Both the position numbers and the translations under genes were made by a program. Shown one piece after another: positions 46,052 through 55,039 of a DNA stretch of 64,000 bases (the stretch's first letter is position 1; each line of letters begins with the position of its first letter). The stretch spans positions 124,001 to 188,000 of the forward strand of contig CAVWXP010000007.1 of assembly GCA_963759175.1 (NCBI GenBank), given 5' to 3'. The notes beneath the pieces were generated by a model, which was given only the letters and a program-made list of their open reading frames with translations, ran no database searches and was not told where the DNA came from. Source of the DNA: SZUA-442 sp963759175 (lineage in GTDB: Bacteria > Actinomycetota > Acidimicrobiia > Spongiisociales > UBA5794).

Positions 46052-46821
46052 TCCGTGTCCTGGTTGAGGTCGTGGATGATGCGCAGCCCTTCGAGTGTGA
46101 GATAGGGGTCGATCGTATCGACGCTGCGACAGTGCGGCACGATGGTAGGCGCAAGGCCACCGGTCGCCACGCGGGTCACGGGTCCCTCGAAGGTCTCAGC
46201 GATGCGCTCCATGACGCCGTCGACGAGTCCGGCATGCCCATAGAGGGCACCGGACTGGATGGCCTCGACCGTTCCCTTGCCGATCACCGAGCGCGGCGTG
46301 GAGAACTCGACCCTTCGCAGTGCAGCGGTACCCGAGACGAGGGCGTTCGTGGAGATCTCGAGGCCGGGGGCGATGGCGCCTCCCAGATAGGCACCCGACG
46401 GACCGACGACGTCGAAGTTCGTCGACGTACCGAAGTCGACGACGACGACGGGACTCGGATAGCGATCCCTTGCTGCCACCGAATTGACGATGCGATCCGC
46501 CCCGACCTCACGGGGGTTGTCGATCTCGATCGACAGGCCGGTCCGAACGCCGGGTTCGACGACCACCACATGCCCGCTCACGACATGGGGCGCAACGCGT
46601 CGGATGGTCGCGGTCAAGGCGGGAACGACGCTCGAGACGCACAGGCCCTTGATGTCGCTCTGGGTGAACCCGTCGGCGCCGAGGATCCCGTTGAGCTGCC
46701 AGCGGATCTCGTCGAAAGTGGCGTCAGGTTCGGTCGACACGCGCCAATGGCCGATGAGCTCGACACCGTCGAACATGCCGAGGGCGATCTGCGTGTTTCC
46801 GACGTCGATCGTGAGCAGCAT
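46048..46821 (-). CDS. coaX: Type III pantothenate kinase
   Basis: A 257-residue ASKHA-fold kinase for the first step of CoA synthesis. The phosphate-binding LTIDVGNTQIALGMFDG is at the N-terminus, DNPREVGADRIVN and VVDFGTSTNFDVV hold catalytic Asp and Thr, and GGAIAPGLEIS is the third signature. The ATG at 46821 forms TGATG with the panC stop. It lies between panC and lysS, so pantothenate made by PanC is phosphorylated by the next product. Confidence 0.95.
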   Translation of the reverse strand: MLLTIDVGNTQIALGMFDGVELIGHWRVSTEPDATFDEIRWQLNGILGADGFTQSDIKGLCVSSVVPALTATIRRVAPHVVSGHVVVVEPGVRTGLSIEIDNPREVGADRIVNSVAARDRYPSPVVVVDFGTSTNFDVVGPSGAYLGGAIAPGLEISTNALVSGTAALRRVEFSTPRSVIGKGTVEAIQSGALYGHAGLVDGVMERIAETFEGPVTRVATGGLAPTIVPHCRSVDTIDPYLTLEGLRIIHDLNQDTE

Positions 46822-47705
46822 CAGGTTCCTCCGTACAGGATGCTCGGTCGGGTCAGTCTGGTACCCCGGTCGACGCTGTGGGTGTCGCCGTCGATCGTCA
46901 GGTTGTCGATGAGCCGCACGCCGCCGAACGATGCAGCGACCGCGAGGACCTGGGTCCCGGCCACGGCCTCCATCGGGTCGGCCGTCGCGGCATCGGCCAT
47001 CGTGACGTACTCGGGTGTGACCCCAGCCCCTTCGATGTGGGACCGCACGGCGTCGGTCAGCTCGGGAACCGAACGACATCCGGCCTCGTAGACGTCGGCG
47101 GCCTCCATGAGGCCCCGGGATATGGAGAGGGCGTCGGGACGGGCATCGCCGAGGCGGACGTTGCGTGATGACAACGCCAGCCCATCGCGCTCGCGCACCA
47201 GTGGCATCCCGATGACGTCGATGGGGAACGACAGATCCCTCGCCATGGTTCTGATGACGGCGAGTTGCTGGGCGTCCTTGCGACCGAAGTACGCCGAGTC
47301 CGGCTGGGTGGCCGCGAACAGCTTGGCGACCACGGTGGCTACGCCGTCGAAGTGACCGGGCCGGTGCTCCCCTTCCATGGCGTCGGCCACGCCGGCAACG
47401 CTCACCGTGGTCGATGTGCCCGGCGGATACATGTATGCCACGCTCGGGACGACGACGATGTCGGCGCCGGCTGACGCCGCGAGTTCGCTGTCGCGTTCGA
47501 TGTTGCGGGGGTATCGATCGAGATCGGCGGCGTCGGAGAACTGGAGGGGGTTCACGAAGACCGTGACGATCGTCGTGTCGCAGTCGCGCGCCGATGCCTC
47601 GATGAGGCTCAGGTGCCCCTCGTGGAGGAACCCCATGGTCGGGACGAGTCCGACGACACCCGACGCGGCCGCTCGTGCGTCCTCGAGCCGCTCCACGGCG
47701 ATCAT
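46821..47705 (-). CDS. panC: Pantothenate synthetase
   Basis: A 294-residue class I-synthetase-like ligase joining pantoate and beta-alanine with ATP. The HIGH-like motif is PTMGFLHEGHLSL and the KMSKS-like loop is LALSSRNVRL. GEHRPGHFDGVATVVAKLF and YFGRKDAQQ are conserved substrate-binding blocks. It overlaps the upstream DUF2520 gene by ATGA. panD, which supplies beta-alanine and usually lies just after panC in actinobacteria, is absent at this place. Confidence 0.95.
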   Translation of the reverse strand: MIAVERLEDARAAASGVVGLVPTMGFLHEGHLSLIEASARDCDTTIVTVFVNPLQFSDAADLDRYPRNIERDSELAASAGADIVVVPSVAYMYPPGTSTTVSVAGVADAMEGEHRPGHFDGVATVVAKLFAATQPDSAYFGRKDAQQLAVIRTMARDLSFPIDVIGMPLVRERDGLALSSRNVRLGDARPDALSISRGLMEAADVYEAGCRSVPELTDAVRSHIEGAGVTPEYVTMADAATADPMEAVAGTQVLAVAASFGGVRLIDNLTIDGDTHSVDRGTRLTRPSILYGGT

Positions 47706-48484
47706 CGCAGGACCTCGTCCATCGCTTCCCCCGCTCTGGCATACAGGGCCGTTGCCCGTGCCATGGCGAGGAACATCTCGAGTACCTCGTCTGACACGTC
47801 GGCGATCGCTTCGATCTGGCGTGCGACCGTACCCGTGTCACCGCGAGCGATGGGTCCCGTGAGGGCGGCGCCGGGACCCAGCTCGAACGCGTTCGCCACG
47901 ATTCCGGCAACGAGAGGTGCTGCTGCTTCGAAGGGCACCCCTGCCTCGGTGAGGAGCCGCTCGGCGATGCCGAGGGCGGCGACGGTGAAGTTTCCTGCCG
48001 CCACCGCCGCGGCGTGGTACACCGCCTTGTCGGCATCGGCGAGGCGGAACGGGCGACCTCCGATCGACTCCGCGAACTCGTCGAGGGTCGAGGCGAAGGG
48101 CTCGGCAGCGGTGACGGCGATCCACGACCCCGCCAATCGATCGGCGCCGGTCCTCGCATCGGGGAGTGCCTGGAGCGGATGGAAGGACCCGACGGCTTCT
48201 CCTTCGAGCGGCTCGAGCGCGGAGACGGGCACCGCCCCTGAGACGTGCACGGTGGGGATGAACGGTTCATCGGACAGGGCACGTGCCACGGTGGCGACCG
48301 CATCGTCGGACACCGCGATGATCCGCAGATCCGCCATACCCGGAGTGACCACCACGAGGGCCTCCAGCGCGGCGACGGAGCTGGTCGTGCGACCGTGCAC
48401 GGCGGTGATCGTATGGCCCGCCCTCGCCGAAGCGACGGCGAGTGCGCCGGCTGCTCGTCCGGTGCCGTGGATCTCGATCTGCAT
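47702..48484 (-). CDS. Rossmann-like / DUF2520 protein next to panC
   Basis: A 260-residue two-domain protein. The N-terminal Rossmann domain has IEIHGTGRAAGALAVASARAGH, read as GTGRAAGALA for the nucleotide loop. The C-terminal helical DUF2520 domain (about 130-260) has the family block DADKAVYHAAAVAAGNF. The architecture mimics ketopantoate reductase and F420-dependent reductases, and the gene often stands upstream of panC. A ketopantoate-reducing role in pantothenate synthesis is plausible but unproven. The ATG at 48484 has GGAG five bases before it. Confidence 0.8.
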   Translation of the reverse strand: MQIEIHGTGRAAGALAVASARAGHTITAVHGRTTSSVAALEALVVVTPGMADLRIIAVSDDAVATVARALSDEPFIPTVHVSGAVPVSALEPLEGEAVGSFHPLQALPDARTGADRLAGSWIAVTAAEPFASTLDEFAESIGGRPFRLADADKAVYHAAAVAAGNFTVAALGIAERLLTEAGVPFEAAAPLVAGIVANAFELGPGAALTGPIARGDTGTVARQIEAIADVSDEVLEMFLAMARATALYARAGEAMDEVLR

Positions 48485-48549
48485 GAGGCTCCGATCCTCG
48501 CTGGTATCGGTCCGAGCGGAAGGGTAGGTGCCGGGCACCCTCATGGGTG

Positions 48550-49866
48550 TCACCGCACCAGATTCAGCGAATGGCCGACAGCGAGGTAGGTGCCACTCGC
48601 ACCCCACGCCCGAACCGTTCCCGCAACCGTGCGATCCGTGAGGTGATCGACCGACGCCTCGCCGAGGAGCCACGGATCATCGACGTACGATGCGAACCGA
48701 GCGGTCAGCTCGATCGTCGGCGTCGACAGCATCGGCCCATCCGGGAGCCTGCCCATGGCCAGCATCGTCGCCGGCCAGATGAGCGCGTCGATCGGCATGA
48801 CGACGGTCGCGGCCGCAAGAAATGGATCATTGCCACCCAGGGCGACGTTCGGAGTCCACGCCCGCAGGACGGGTTCGTCGCCCGATGCGAGGTCGGGGAC
48901 ATCCCATCGCTCGAGGGGCGTCCACGACCGGATGGACGACCCGATCGATCGGCTCGTGCGACCGATGAGCTCGGTGACCGGTACTGCCTCGGACATCGAC
49001 ATGACCTCTGGCATGGCTGGCGGATCAACCGGCTGCAGCGGCCGATCGATCACGCTCACCGCGCACCTCCCGGCCACGACACCATCGACACCGAGCGACA
49101 CCGTCAGGTCCGCCGATGCGGATCCCTCCCGATGCACCTCGTACGACACGGCGATCTCGGCCCCCGACGCCACGGGATGCAGGTATCGGTAGGTCAGGTG
49201 GGATGGCCTGGCCCCTGGTCGCACGGAACGCACCGCTTCGAGGGCCACCGCTGCAAGGAATCCACCGAACGCGTCACCGTTGGTGTTCGCCCAATCCGGA
49301 TGCGCCAACACCTTCTGATGGTCGCCGTCAGGACTGAGGGCGACGGCATCGGCCAACCCGACCATCCACCGATCGGCGTCGGGGACGAGTGGGCCGCTGG
49401 CGCGGATGAGACCGTCCGACCCGACAGCCGCGAACGCGTCCGAATAGGGACCGTCGGCGTCCCCGAGCGTCGGAGCGATGTCGAGCAGGGGCGCCAACAC
49501 GAATGGTCGATCTCGCAGGTGTGGATGCGGAATCGTCAGGCCCGGTGCGTCGACGGCGACACCGTCGTACCACAGGATGTCGAGGTCGAGCGTCCGGGGT
49601 CCCCAGCGGATGTCCCTCGTACGCCCACGCTCGAGCTCGACGGCGAGGCAGTGGTCGAGCAGGTCGGAGGGTGATCGATCCGTGTCCAGGGCGACCACGG
49701 CGTTGAGGTAGGTCTCCTGCCCCGACGGCCCTCCGACGGCGACCGTGTCGTAGAGGGGAGATCCGGCGATCACCGACCCGACATCGCGGAGCCGGATCAG
49801 TCCGTGGGCGAGGTGGTCCCTGCGGTCACCGACATTCGAGCCGAGTGCGATGTATGCGATCGGCAT
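48550..49866 (-). CDS. folK: Hydroxymethyldihydropterin pyrophosphokinase fused to a hotdog thioesterase-like domain
   Basis: A 438-residue fusion. Residues 1-165 are FolK: IALGSNVGDR at the start, then SPLYDTVAVGG, and GPRTLDLDILWYDG with the catalytic Asp pair. FolK transfers pyrophosphate from ATP to 6-hydroxymethyl-dihydropterin. Residues about 180-438 are not part of FolK (normal length about 160). They resemble a double-hotdog acyl-CoA thioesterase (4HBT_3/TesB-like): WANTNGDAFGGFLAAVALEA, then RPSHLTYRYLHPVASGAEI, and a second hotdog-like half with WPATMLAMGRLPDG and SFASYVDDPW-like spacing. I saw no stop or start signal between them. The ATG lies 3 bp after the preceding stop. Confidence 0.88.
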   Translation of the reverse strand: MPIAYIALGSNVGDRRDHLAHGLIRLRDVGSVIAGSPLYDTVAVGGPSGQETYLNAVVALDTDRSPSDLLDHCLAVELERGRTRDIRWGPRTLDLDILWYDGVAVDAPGLTIPHPHLRDRPFVLAPLLDIAPTLGDADGPYSDAFAAVGSDGLIRASGPLVPDADRWMVGLADAVALSPDGDHQKVLAHPDWANTNGDAFGGFLAAVALEAVRSVRPGARPSHLTYRYLHPVASGAEIAVSYEVHREGSASADLTVSLGVDGVVAGRCAVSVIDRPLQPVDPPAMPEVMSMSEAVPVTELIGRTSRSIGSSIRSWTPLERWDVPDLASGDEPVLRAWTPNVALGGNDPFLAAATVVMPIDALIWPATMLAMGRLPDGPMLSTPTIELTARFASYVDDPWLLGEASVDHLTDRTVAGTVRAWGASGTYLAVGHSLNLVR

Positions 49867-49869
49867 CGA

Positions 49870-50349
49870 TCACTGCGGGATGAGGCGGCGGCCCTCGGGT
49901 CCGATGGCACGGCCGAGGATGCGCTGGATCACGTCGGTGGCGACGATCGGATCCTTCAACATGCCCGAGTGGATCAGGTAACCGGCGAGGAGTCCACCGA
50001 GCGTGTCATCGATCGTGTCACGGTGAACCAGCGCAACGGCATCAGGAGGTGCGAGGGCCTCGTCGAGGACCTCGAACACGGCAATCGCCTCACCGGGTTC
50101 GAGCTCGTCCTCGACCTCGACCGAAAAAAAGCGCAGGCCGGCAACCTCGTAGGCCATGGAGTTCTGGTTGGAGCCGAGCAGGCTGACGGCGGTGTTCACG
50201 CCGTGGTCCATCAGCCAGACGATCTCCTCCTCGCGCCGCACCTTGCGATGCTGGAAGCCGTAGCCACCGATCCGCTCGGACACGGCGAGGCGATCCTTGA
50301 TCACCCACCGGAATCCGCGGGGTTCGAGTCCTGTCGGCTTCTTCGTCAT
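49870..50349 (-). CDS. Dual-specificity-phosphatase-like protein lacking the catalytic Cys
   Basis: A 159-residue protein with the layout of an actinobacterial DSP/tyrosine phosphatase. There is an N-terminal RLAVSERIGGYGFQHRKVRR, then EEEIVWLMDHGVNTAVSLL, and GLRFFSVEVEDELEPGE for the general-acid loop region. Where the HCxxGxxRTG phosphate loop belongs, it reads VHRDTIDDTLGGLLAGYL. Cys is replaced by Arg and the loop Arg by Asp, so it cannot work as a Cys-dependent phosphatase. It overlaps folP by ATGA and stands where folB usually is in folP-folB-folK operons. A binding or scaffold role is likely. Confidence 0.72.
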   Translation of the reverse strand: MTKKPTGLEPRGFRWVIKDRLAVSERIGGYGFQHRKVRREEEIVWLMDHGVNTAVSLLGSNQNSMAYEVAGLRFFSVEVEDELEPGEAIAVFEVLDEALAPPDAVALVHRDTIDDTLGGLLAGYLIHSGMLKDPIVATDVIQRILGRAIGPEGRRLIPQ

Positions 50350-51200
50350 GGCTTGCGCACCATAGCCTTGGCGGTCACTGCTACATCAACCCCGAGACGG
50401 ACATCGTGGACGCGGATGATCGAGGCACCGGCCATCACCGCGGCCGCAATCGTCGCCGCCGTCGCCCCGTCGCGAGCGGCGGGTTCGGTGGCACCGCGAA
50501 CGGGCTCGAGGATGGCTCCGAGGAAACCCTTTCGGCTCGTCCCGACGAGCACCGGGTAGCCGAGGTGGGTGAACACCTCGAGGTTCCGCATGAGGTCGAG
50601 GTTGTGTTCGTGCGTCTTGCCGAATCCGATGCCGGGATCGAGTGCGATGGCCTCGATGCGAATGCCCGACTCGATGGCCGCTCGGCTCTGCACGACCAGG
50701 AATCGGCCGACATCGTCGACGACATCGTCGTAGCGGGGGTCGTCCTGCATGGTTGCCGGCGTGCCCTGCATGTGCATGATGACGACGCCCACCCCACCAG
50801 CGGCGCACACGGAACGCATCTCGGGCGACGTGAGCCCGGTGACATCGTTGACGATCGCCGCGCCCGCATCGATCGCCGCCGCTGCGACCTCGGGTTTCGA
50901 GGTGTCGATCGAGACGACGACACCCTCTCCGGCGAGGCCTTCGATGACACCGAGGACGCGTTCGGCTTCCTCCATGGCGTCGACGGTTCTGGCGTAGGGC
51001 CGAGTGGACTCCCCGCCCACATCGATGATCGATGCACCGTCGTCGACCATCCGCAAGCCCGCGGCCACGGCGGCCGCCGTGTCGGCGAAGGAACCCCCGT
51101 CGCTGAACGAGTCGGGCGTGACGTTGAGGATGCCCATGATGAGCGGGGATCGCAGGGAGAGGGAGTGGCCCCTGACGCTCCACGAGGCAGTGTCGAGCAC
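50346..51200 (-). CDS. folP: Dihydropteroate synthase
   Basis: TIM-barrel enzyme of about 284 residues that condenses hydroxymethyl-dihydropterin pyrophosphate with p-aminobenzoate, the target of sulfonamides. MGILNVTPDSFSDGG is the pterin-site signature, DVGGESTRPYA the second, and DPGIGFGKTHEHN the third. GTG at 51200 is chosen because it starts six bases after the ftsH stop and gives the usual short lead before MGILNVTP. The stop overlaps the phosphatase-like gene by ATGA. folK is two genes on. Confidence 0.93.
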   Translation of the reverse strand: MLDTASWSVRGHSLSLRSPLIMGILNVTPDSFSDGGSFADTAAAVAAGLRMVDDGASIIDVGGESTRPYARTVDAMEEAERVLGVIEGLAGEGVVVSIDTSKPEVAAAAIDAGAAIVNDVTGLTSPEMRSVCAAGGVGVVIMHMQGTPATMQDDPRYDDVVDDVGRFLVVQSRAAIESGIRIEAIALDPGIGFGKTHEHNLDLMRNLEVFTHLGYPVLVGTSRKGFLGAILEPVRGATEPAARDGATAATIAAAVMAGASIIRVHDVRLGVDVAVTAKAMVRKP

Positions 51201-51205
51201 CTCGG

Positions 51206-53131
51206 CTACTTCACTCCGTCGTTCGTGCGCGTCGTGGTGTGGACGGCGGCGTAGGTGCTTTGGATCTGTACCGAGTCTGGCGCTTTCAACCTGATCGTGC
51301 CGTCCTCGGCGTGCTCCCACTTCGGGACGTCGTGGAGGATCTCACCGACATCCTTGGCTCCGAGCGTCTCACGGTCCATGAGGGCTTCGGCGATCCGGTG
51401 AAGCGCCTCCTCGTGCGTTGCGAGGATGGTGCGGGCCTCGTCGTGTGCCTGGGTGATGAGGAACCGCACCTCCTCATCGACGGCGGCAGCGACCTCGTTC
51501 GAGAAGTCGTGCGACTTCGAGTAGTCGCGACCGAGGAACACCTCACCGTCGGGGGTTCCGTAGCGCAACGGACCGAGTTTGTCGGACATGCCGTACTCCA
51601 TCACCATCTTGCGGGCGATGCTCGTCGCCTTCTCGATGTCGTTGGAGGCGCCGGTGGTGGGGTCGACGAAGATGAGCTCTTCTGCGGTGCGCCCACCGAG
51701 CAGCATCGCCAGTTGGTCGATCATCTCGGAGCGTCGTACGTAGTACTTGTCCTCGAGCGGGAGAGCCATGGTGTAGCCGCCCGCCCGTCCCCTGGGGATG
51801 ATCGTGACCTTGTGGATGGGGTCCGCGTTCGGCAGGGCGTAGCCGACGAGGGCGTGACCACCCTCGTGGTAGGCGGTGATCTTGCGCTCCATCTCCGACA
51901 TGACCCTGCTCTTGCGCTCCGGCCCTGCGATGACGCGTTCTATCGCTTCCTCGAGGTTGTTCATGCCGATACTCGACTCGTCGCGACGTGCGGCGAGGAG
52001 GGCGGCCTCGTTGATGAGGTTGGCCAGGTCGGCGCCGGTGAAGCCCGGGGTCTGGCGGGCGAGGACACCGAGATCGATCTCGTCGTCGAGCGGCTTGCCC
52101 TTGGAATGGACTTTGAGGATCGCTTCCCTGCCGACGAGGTCGGGGCGGTCGACGACGATCTGGCGATCGAATCGACCCGGTCGCAGGAGTGCAGGATCGA
52201 GGATGTCGGGACGGTTGGTCGAAGCGATCACGATCACGCCGGACTTCACGTCGAACCCGTCGAGCTCCACGAGCAGCTGGTTGAGGGTCTGTTCACGCTC
52301 GTCGTGGCCGCCGCCGAGGCCTGCGCCGCGGTGACGTCCGACCGCATCGATCTCGTCGATGAACACGATCGACGGGGCATTCTGCTTCGCCTGATCGAAC
52401 AGATCGCGGACACGGGATGCACCGACGCCGACGAACATCTCGACGAAGTCCGAGCCGGAGATGGCGAAGAACGGAACACCGGCTTCGCCGGCCACCGCAC
52501 GAGCGAGGAGGGTCTTGCCGGTGCCGGGGGGCCCGTAGAGGAGCACACCCTTGGGGATCTTGGCGCCCATCGCCCGGAACTTCTGGGGGTGTGCGAGAAA
52601 CTCCTTGATCTCCTCGAGTTCCTCGACGGCCTCGTCCGCTCCTGCGACATCGGTGAAGAGCACCTTCGGCGTGTCCTTGGAGACCTGTTTCGCCTTGGAC
52701 TTCCCGAACTGCATGACGCGGTTTCCACCGCCTTGCATCTGCATGATGATGAAGATGAAGAGACCGAAGATCAACAGGTACGGGAGGATCGAGGTGAGGA
52801 ACCACTCGAAGAGCGTCGGATTCTCGGCATCCACGGTGAATTCGACTCCGGCGACCTGGAGCTCTTTCGTCAGCGTCTCGGCATAATCGGCCGGGTACCG
52901 CATGATGAAGTCGTTCGTCTCACCGCCGGATCGGAACGTGCCGGTCAGCTCGTTGGATCGATCGCGCATGACGATTTCGTCATTGATCTCGCCAGCCGCA
53001 AGCCGGTTCTCGAACTCCGACAGGGACAACTCGGTGGGCTGGGTTGCCTGGTTGAAGACGAGCTGGAAACCCATGACCACGATGAAGATGACGGCCAGGT
53101 AGACGAGGATGGTTCTCGCTGTCCTGTTCAC
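51206..53131 (-). CDS. ftsH: ATP-dependent zinc metalloprotease FtsH
   Basis: A 641-residue membrane AAA+ protease. Two membrane helices (about 7-25 and 108-131) flank an extracytoplasmic domain. Walker A is GPPGTGKTLL, Walker B IVFIDEIDA, and the second region of homology ends RPGRFDRQ. The zinc site reads HEGGH where most FtsH have HEAGH; the two His and the Glu are kept. The GTG at 53131 has GAGGAG five bases upstream. It degrades misfolded membrane proteins and short-lived regulators. It precedes folP by 5 bp, a common actinobacterial order. Confidence 0.96.
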   Translation of the reverse strand: MNRTARTILVYLAVIFIVVMGFQLVFNQATQPTELSLSEFENRLAAGEINDEIVMRDRSNELTGTFRSGGETNDFIMRYPADYAETLTKELQVAGVEFTVDAENPTLFEWFLTSILPYLLIFGLFIFIIMQMQGGGNRVMQFGKSKAKQVSKDTPKVLFTDVAGADEAVEELEEIKEFLAHPQKFRAMGAKIPKGVLLYGPPGTGKTLLARAVAGEAGVPFFAISGSDFVEMFVGVGASRVRDLFDQAKQNAPSIVFIDEIDAVGRHRGAGLGGGHDEREQTLNQLLVELDGFDVKSGVIVIASTNRPDILDPALLRPGRFDRQIVVDRPDLVGREAILKVHSKGKPLDDEIDLGVLARQTPGFTGADLANLINEAALLAARRDESSIGMNNLEEAIERVIAGPERKSRVMSEMERKITAYHEGGHALVGYALPNADPIHKVTIIPRGRAGGYTMALPLEDKYYVRRSEMIDQLAMLLGGRTAEELIFVDPTTGASNDIEKATSIARKMVMEYGMSDKLGPLRYGTPDGEVFLGRDYSKSHDFSNEVAAAVDEEVRFLITQAHDEARTILATHEEALHRIAEALMDRETLGAKDVGEILHDVPKWEHAEDGTIRLKAPDSVQIQSTYAAVHTTTRTNDGVK

Positions 53132-53228
53132 GGTGCTCCTCGGGTCACGGTCCCGTCACCACCGAGTGGTCTGACGGGGTGCGTTCAATGCTACGCCGAA
53201 CCAACGTCAAACTTGCCCATGGGGTTCC

Positions 53229-53753
53229 TCAGTCGGCGCCCTCGACCTCGGCGACGTACGGCAGGTTCCGGTACTTGCCGTCGAAGTCGAGTCCGTAACC
53301 GACCACGAACTTCGGCGGGATGTGGAATCCCTCGTACTTGACATCGAGCGGTGGTCGATCGATGCCGTCCTTGATGAGCAGGGCAGCCAACGCGAGGCTC
53401 GCGGGCTTGCGGACCTGGAGGTTCTTGAGCAGGTAGTGCAGCGTCAGGCCGGTGTCGACGATGTCCTCCACGATGAGTACGTCGCGGCCTTCGATCTCCT
53501 GGTCGAGGTCCTTGAGGATGCGCACCACACCGGAGCTCTTCGTTGCAGACCCGTACGACGACACTGCCATGAAGTCGAACTCGACGGGGAGGTTGATGTG
53601 GCGTGCAAGATCGGCCATCACGACGAAAGCACCCTTGAGGATCCCAACGAGCAACAGGTCCTTGCCCTCGTAGTCGCGGGTGATCGCAGCGCCCATCTCT
53701 GCCAGTTTTGCGTCGATCTGCTCGGCCGATACGACCGTGTTCCCGATTATCAC
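53229..53753 (-). CDS. hpt: Hypoxanthine phosphoribosyltransferase
   Basis: A 174-residue purine salvage enzyme making IMP or GMP from the base and PRPP. The PRPP loop is VLIVEDIVDTGLTL, with LKGAFVVMADL upstream and the purine-specific Lys/Asp region in LLIKDGIDRPP. Starts at a GTG overlapping the tilS stop (GTGA). tilS-hpt-ftsH is a widely conserved order in bacteria. A 97-bp gap to ftsH suggests a second promoter or processing site there. Confidence 0.95.
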   Translation of the reverse strand: MIIGNTVVSAEQIDAKLAEMGAAITRDYEGKDLLLVGILKGAFVVMADLARHINLPVEFDFMAVSSYGSATKSSGVVRILKDLDQEIEGRDVLIVEDIVDTGLTLHYLLKNLQVRKPASLALAALLIKDGIDRPPLDVKYEGFHIPPKFVVGYGLDFDGKYRNLPYVAEVEGAD

Positions 53754-55039
53754 GAATGCACTTCCCGTTCGATGACCAGTCTCTGCCCTTCCGCTCCGGG
53801 TCGGGCCCAGTCGGCGACGCGCACGCCGACCACGGCTGCAATCTTGGCATCAACCGTGACGACGGGCGAAACGGGGCGCATCGTCGGGTGGATGCCGTGC
53901 ACCCGCATGAGCTCGGCGACCGGCGTCGTTCCCGTCCCGATGGAGAGCCGGTCTCCGGCGACCGGGGCACGCATCGTGAGGTCACGTCCCACGAGGGCTC
54001 CACCGAGCACCGTGAACCGCCCGCCGGCCAGCCGCGCCGTATGCCGTCCTTCGGTACGAAGGCAGTACCGCTCGCCGCTCCACGCCACCGGGGAGCCGAG
54101 GACCAGGCTGATCGGTGGATCGGGCTGCGGGAGGTGCCCGATCGTGACGTGCGGTCCATCGACCACAGCGAGGTGGTCACCGGAGAGTTGCCGAGTGCCC
54201 CCGGTGGCCGCTGCCTCGAGGATCGCCTCGATGTCGCGCATCCCTCCCGGCGATCCGCCGGTCACGATCCTCATGGCCCGCCGACACACCCTGGCCGCAA
54301 CCGCAGGATGGGCGGTGACGAGCGCACCGGTGGGGATCGACACGCGACCGGAGCGGGTGATGATCGGGATGGTGTCTGCGAGTTCGGCGATGGCGGCGTC
54401 GTCGGCCGCGAGGTGTGCGGCGCTCCGCGCCAGGCCCTCACCGACCGAGGGACCCAGTTCCGTTTCGAGCACCGGTACCACGGTGTGCCGAACCCTGGTC
54501 CTCGTGAACCTCGGATCCGCATTCGCCGGGTCGTCGACGTACGGGAGACCGAGACCGTCGGCGATGGCGCGTAGTTCGGCCTTGGTGGCACCGAGGAGGG
54601 GTCGCCGCCACACGGATCGGGCCCGCGGGATTCCGGCGAGACCGGTCGATCCCGCACCCTGGACGAGCCGCATCAGCACCGTTTCGGCCTGGTCATCGAG
54701 GGTGTGGCCTGTGAGGACGATCTCGCCGGATTCCAGATCGGCCTCGATGGCGCCATACCGAGCATCACGAGCTCGCGCCTCGAGGTCCGAACCGTCCTCG
54801 ACGCGACCAGCGAGCGTGGTGAGCGGTACGTCGAGATGTGCTGCGAGGTCGATCGCGGCGGCACCGAGCGTGGAACTGGCGTCGAGGCCGTGGTCGACGA
54901 AGACGGCTCGTACGCCGGCCGGTGCCACGACGGCGGCCGTGGCGAGGAGGACGGCCGAGTCCGCTCCTCCGCCGAGGGCCACGACACACGGTGCGCCGTC
55001 GATGGCGTCCCGTACGGCGCCGTCGAGGCGATCGGTCAC
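53750..55039 (-). CDS. tilS: tRNA(Ile)-lysidine synthetase
   Basis: A 429-residue N-type ATP pyrophosphatase that converts the CAU anticodon C34 of tRNA-Ile2 to lysidine. The PP-loop reads ALGGGADSAVLL (usual SGGxDS). The family blocks LTGHTLDDQAETVLMRLVQG, RPLLGATKAELRAIA and TRVRHTVVPVL follow, with a C-terminal TilS domain. The GTG at 55039 overlaps the previous stop (GTGA), the coupling seen throughout this operon. An ATG at 55060 is the alternative. Confidence 0.93.
   Translation of the reverse strand: MTDRLDGAVRDAIDGAPCVVALGGGADSAVLLATAAVVAPAGVRAVFVDHGLDASSTLGAAAIDLAAHLDVPLTTLAGRVEDGSDLEARARDARYGAIEADLESGEIVLTGHTLDDQAETVLMRLVQGAGSTGLAGIPRARSVWRRPLLGATKAELRAIADGLGLPYVDDPANADPRFTRTRVRHTVVPVLETELGPSVGEGLARSAAHLAADDAAIAELADTIPIITRSGRVSIPTGALVTAHPAVAARVCRRAMRIVTGGSPGGMRDIEAILEAAATGGTRQLSGDHLAVVDGPHVTIGHLPQPDPPISLVLGSPVAWSGERYCLRTEGRHTARLAGGRFTVLGGALVGRDLTMRAPVAGDRLSIGTGTTPVAELMRVHGIHPTMRPVSPVVTVDAKIAAVVGVRVADWARPGAEGQRLVIEREVHS

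Noticed and set aside
46822..48303. 751-codon frame extending coaX upstream
   Set aside because: The extra part is out of frame with panC and DUF2520 and is Arg/Pro-rich; coaX starts at the TGATG junction at 46821.
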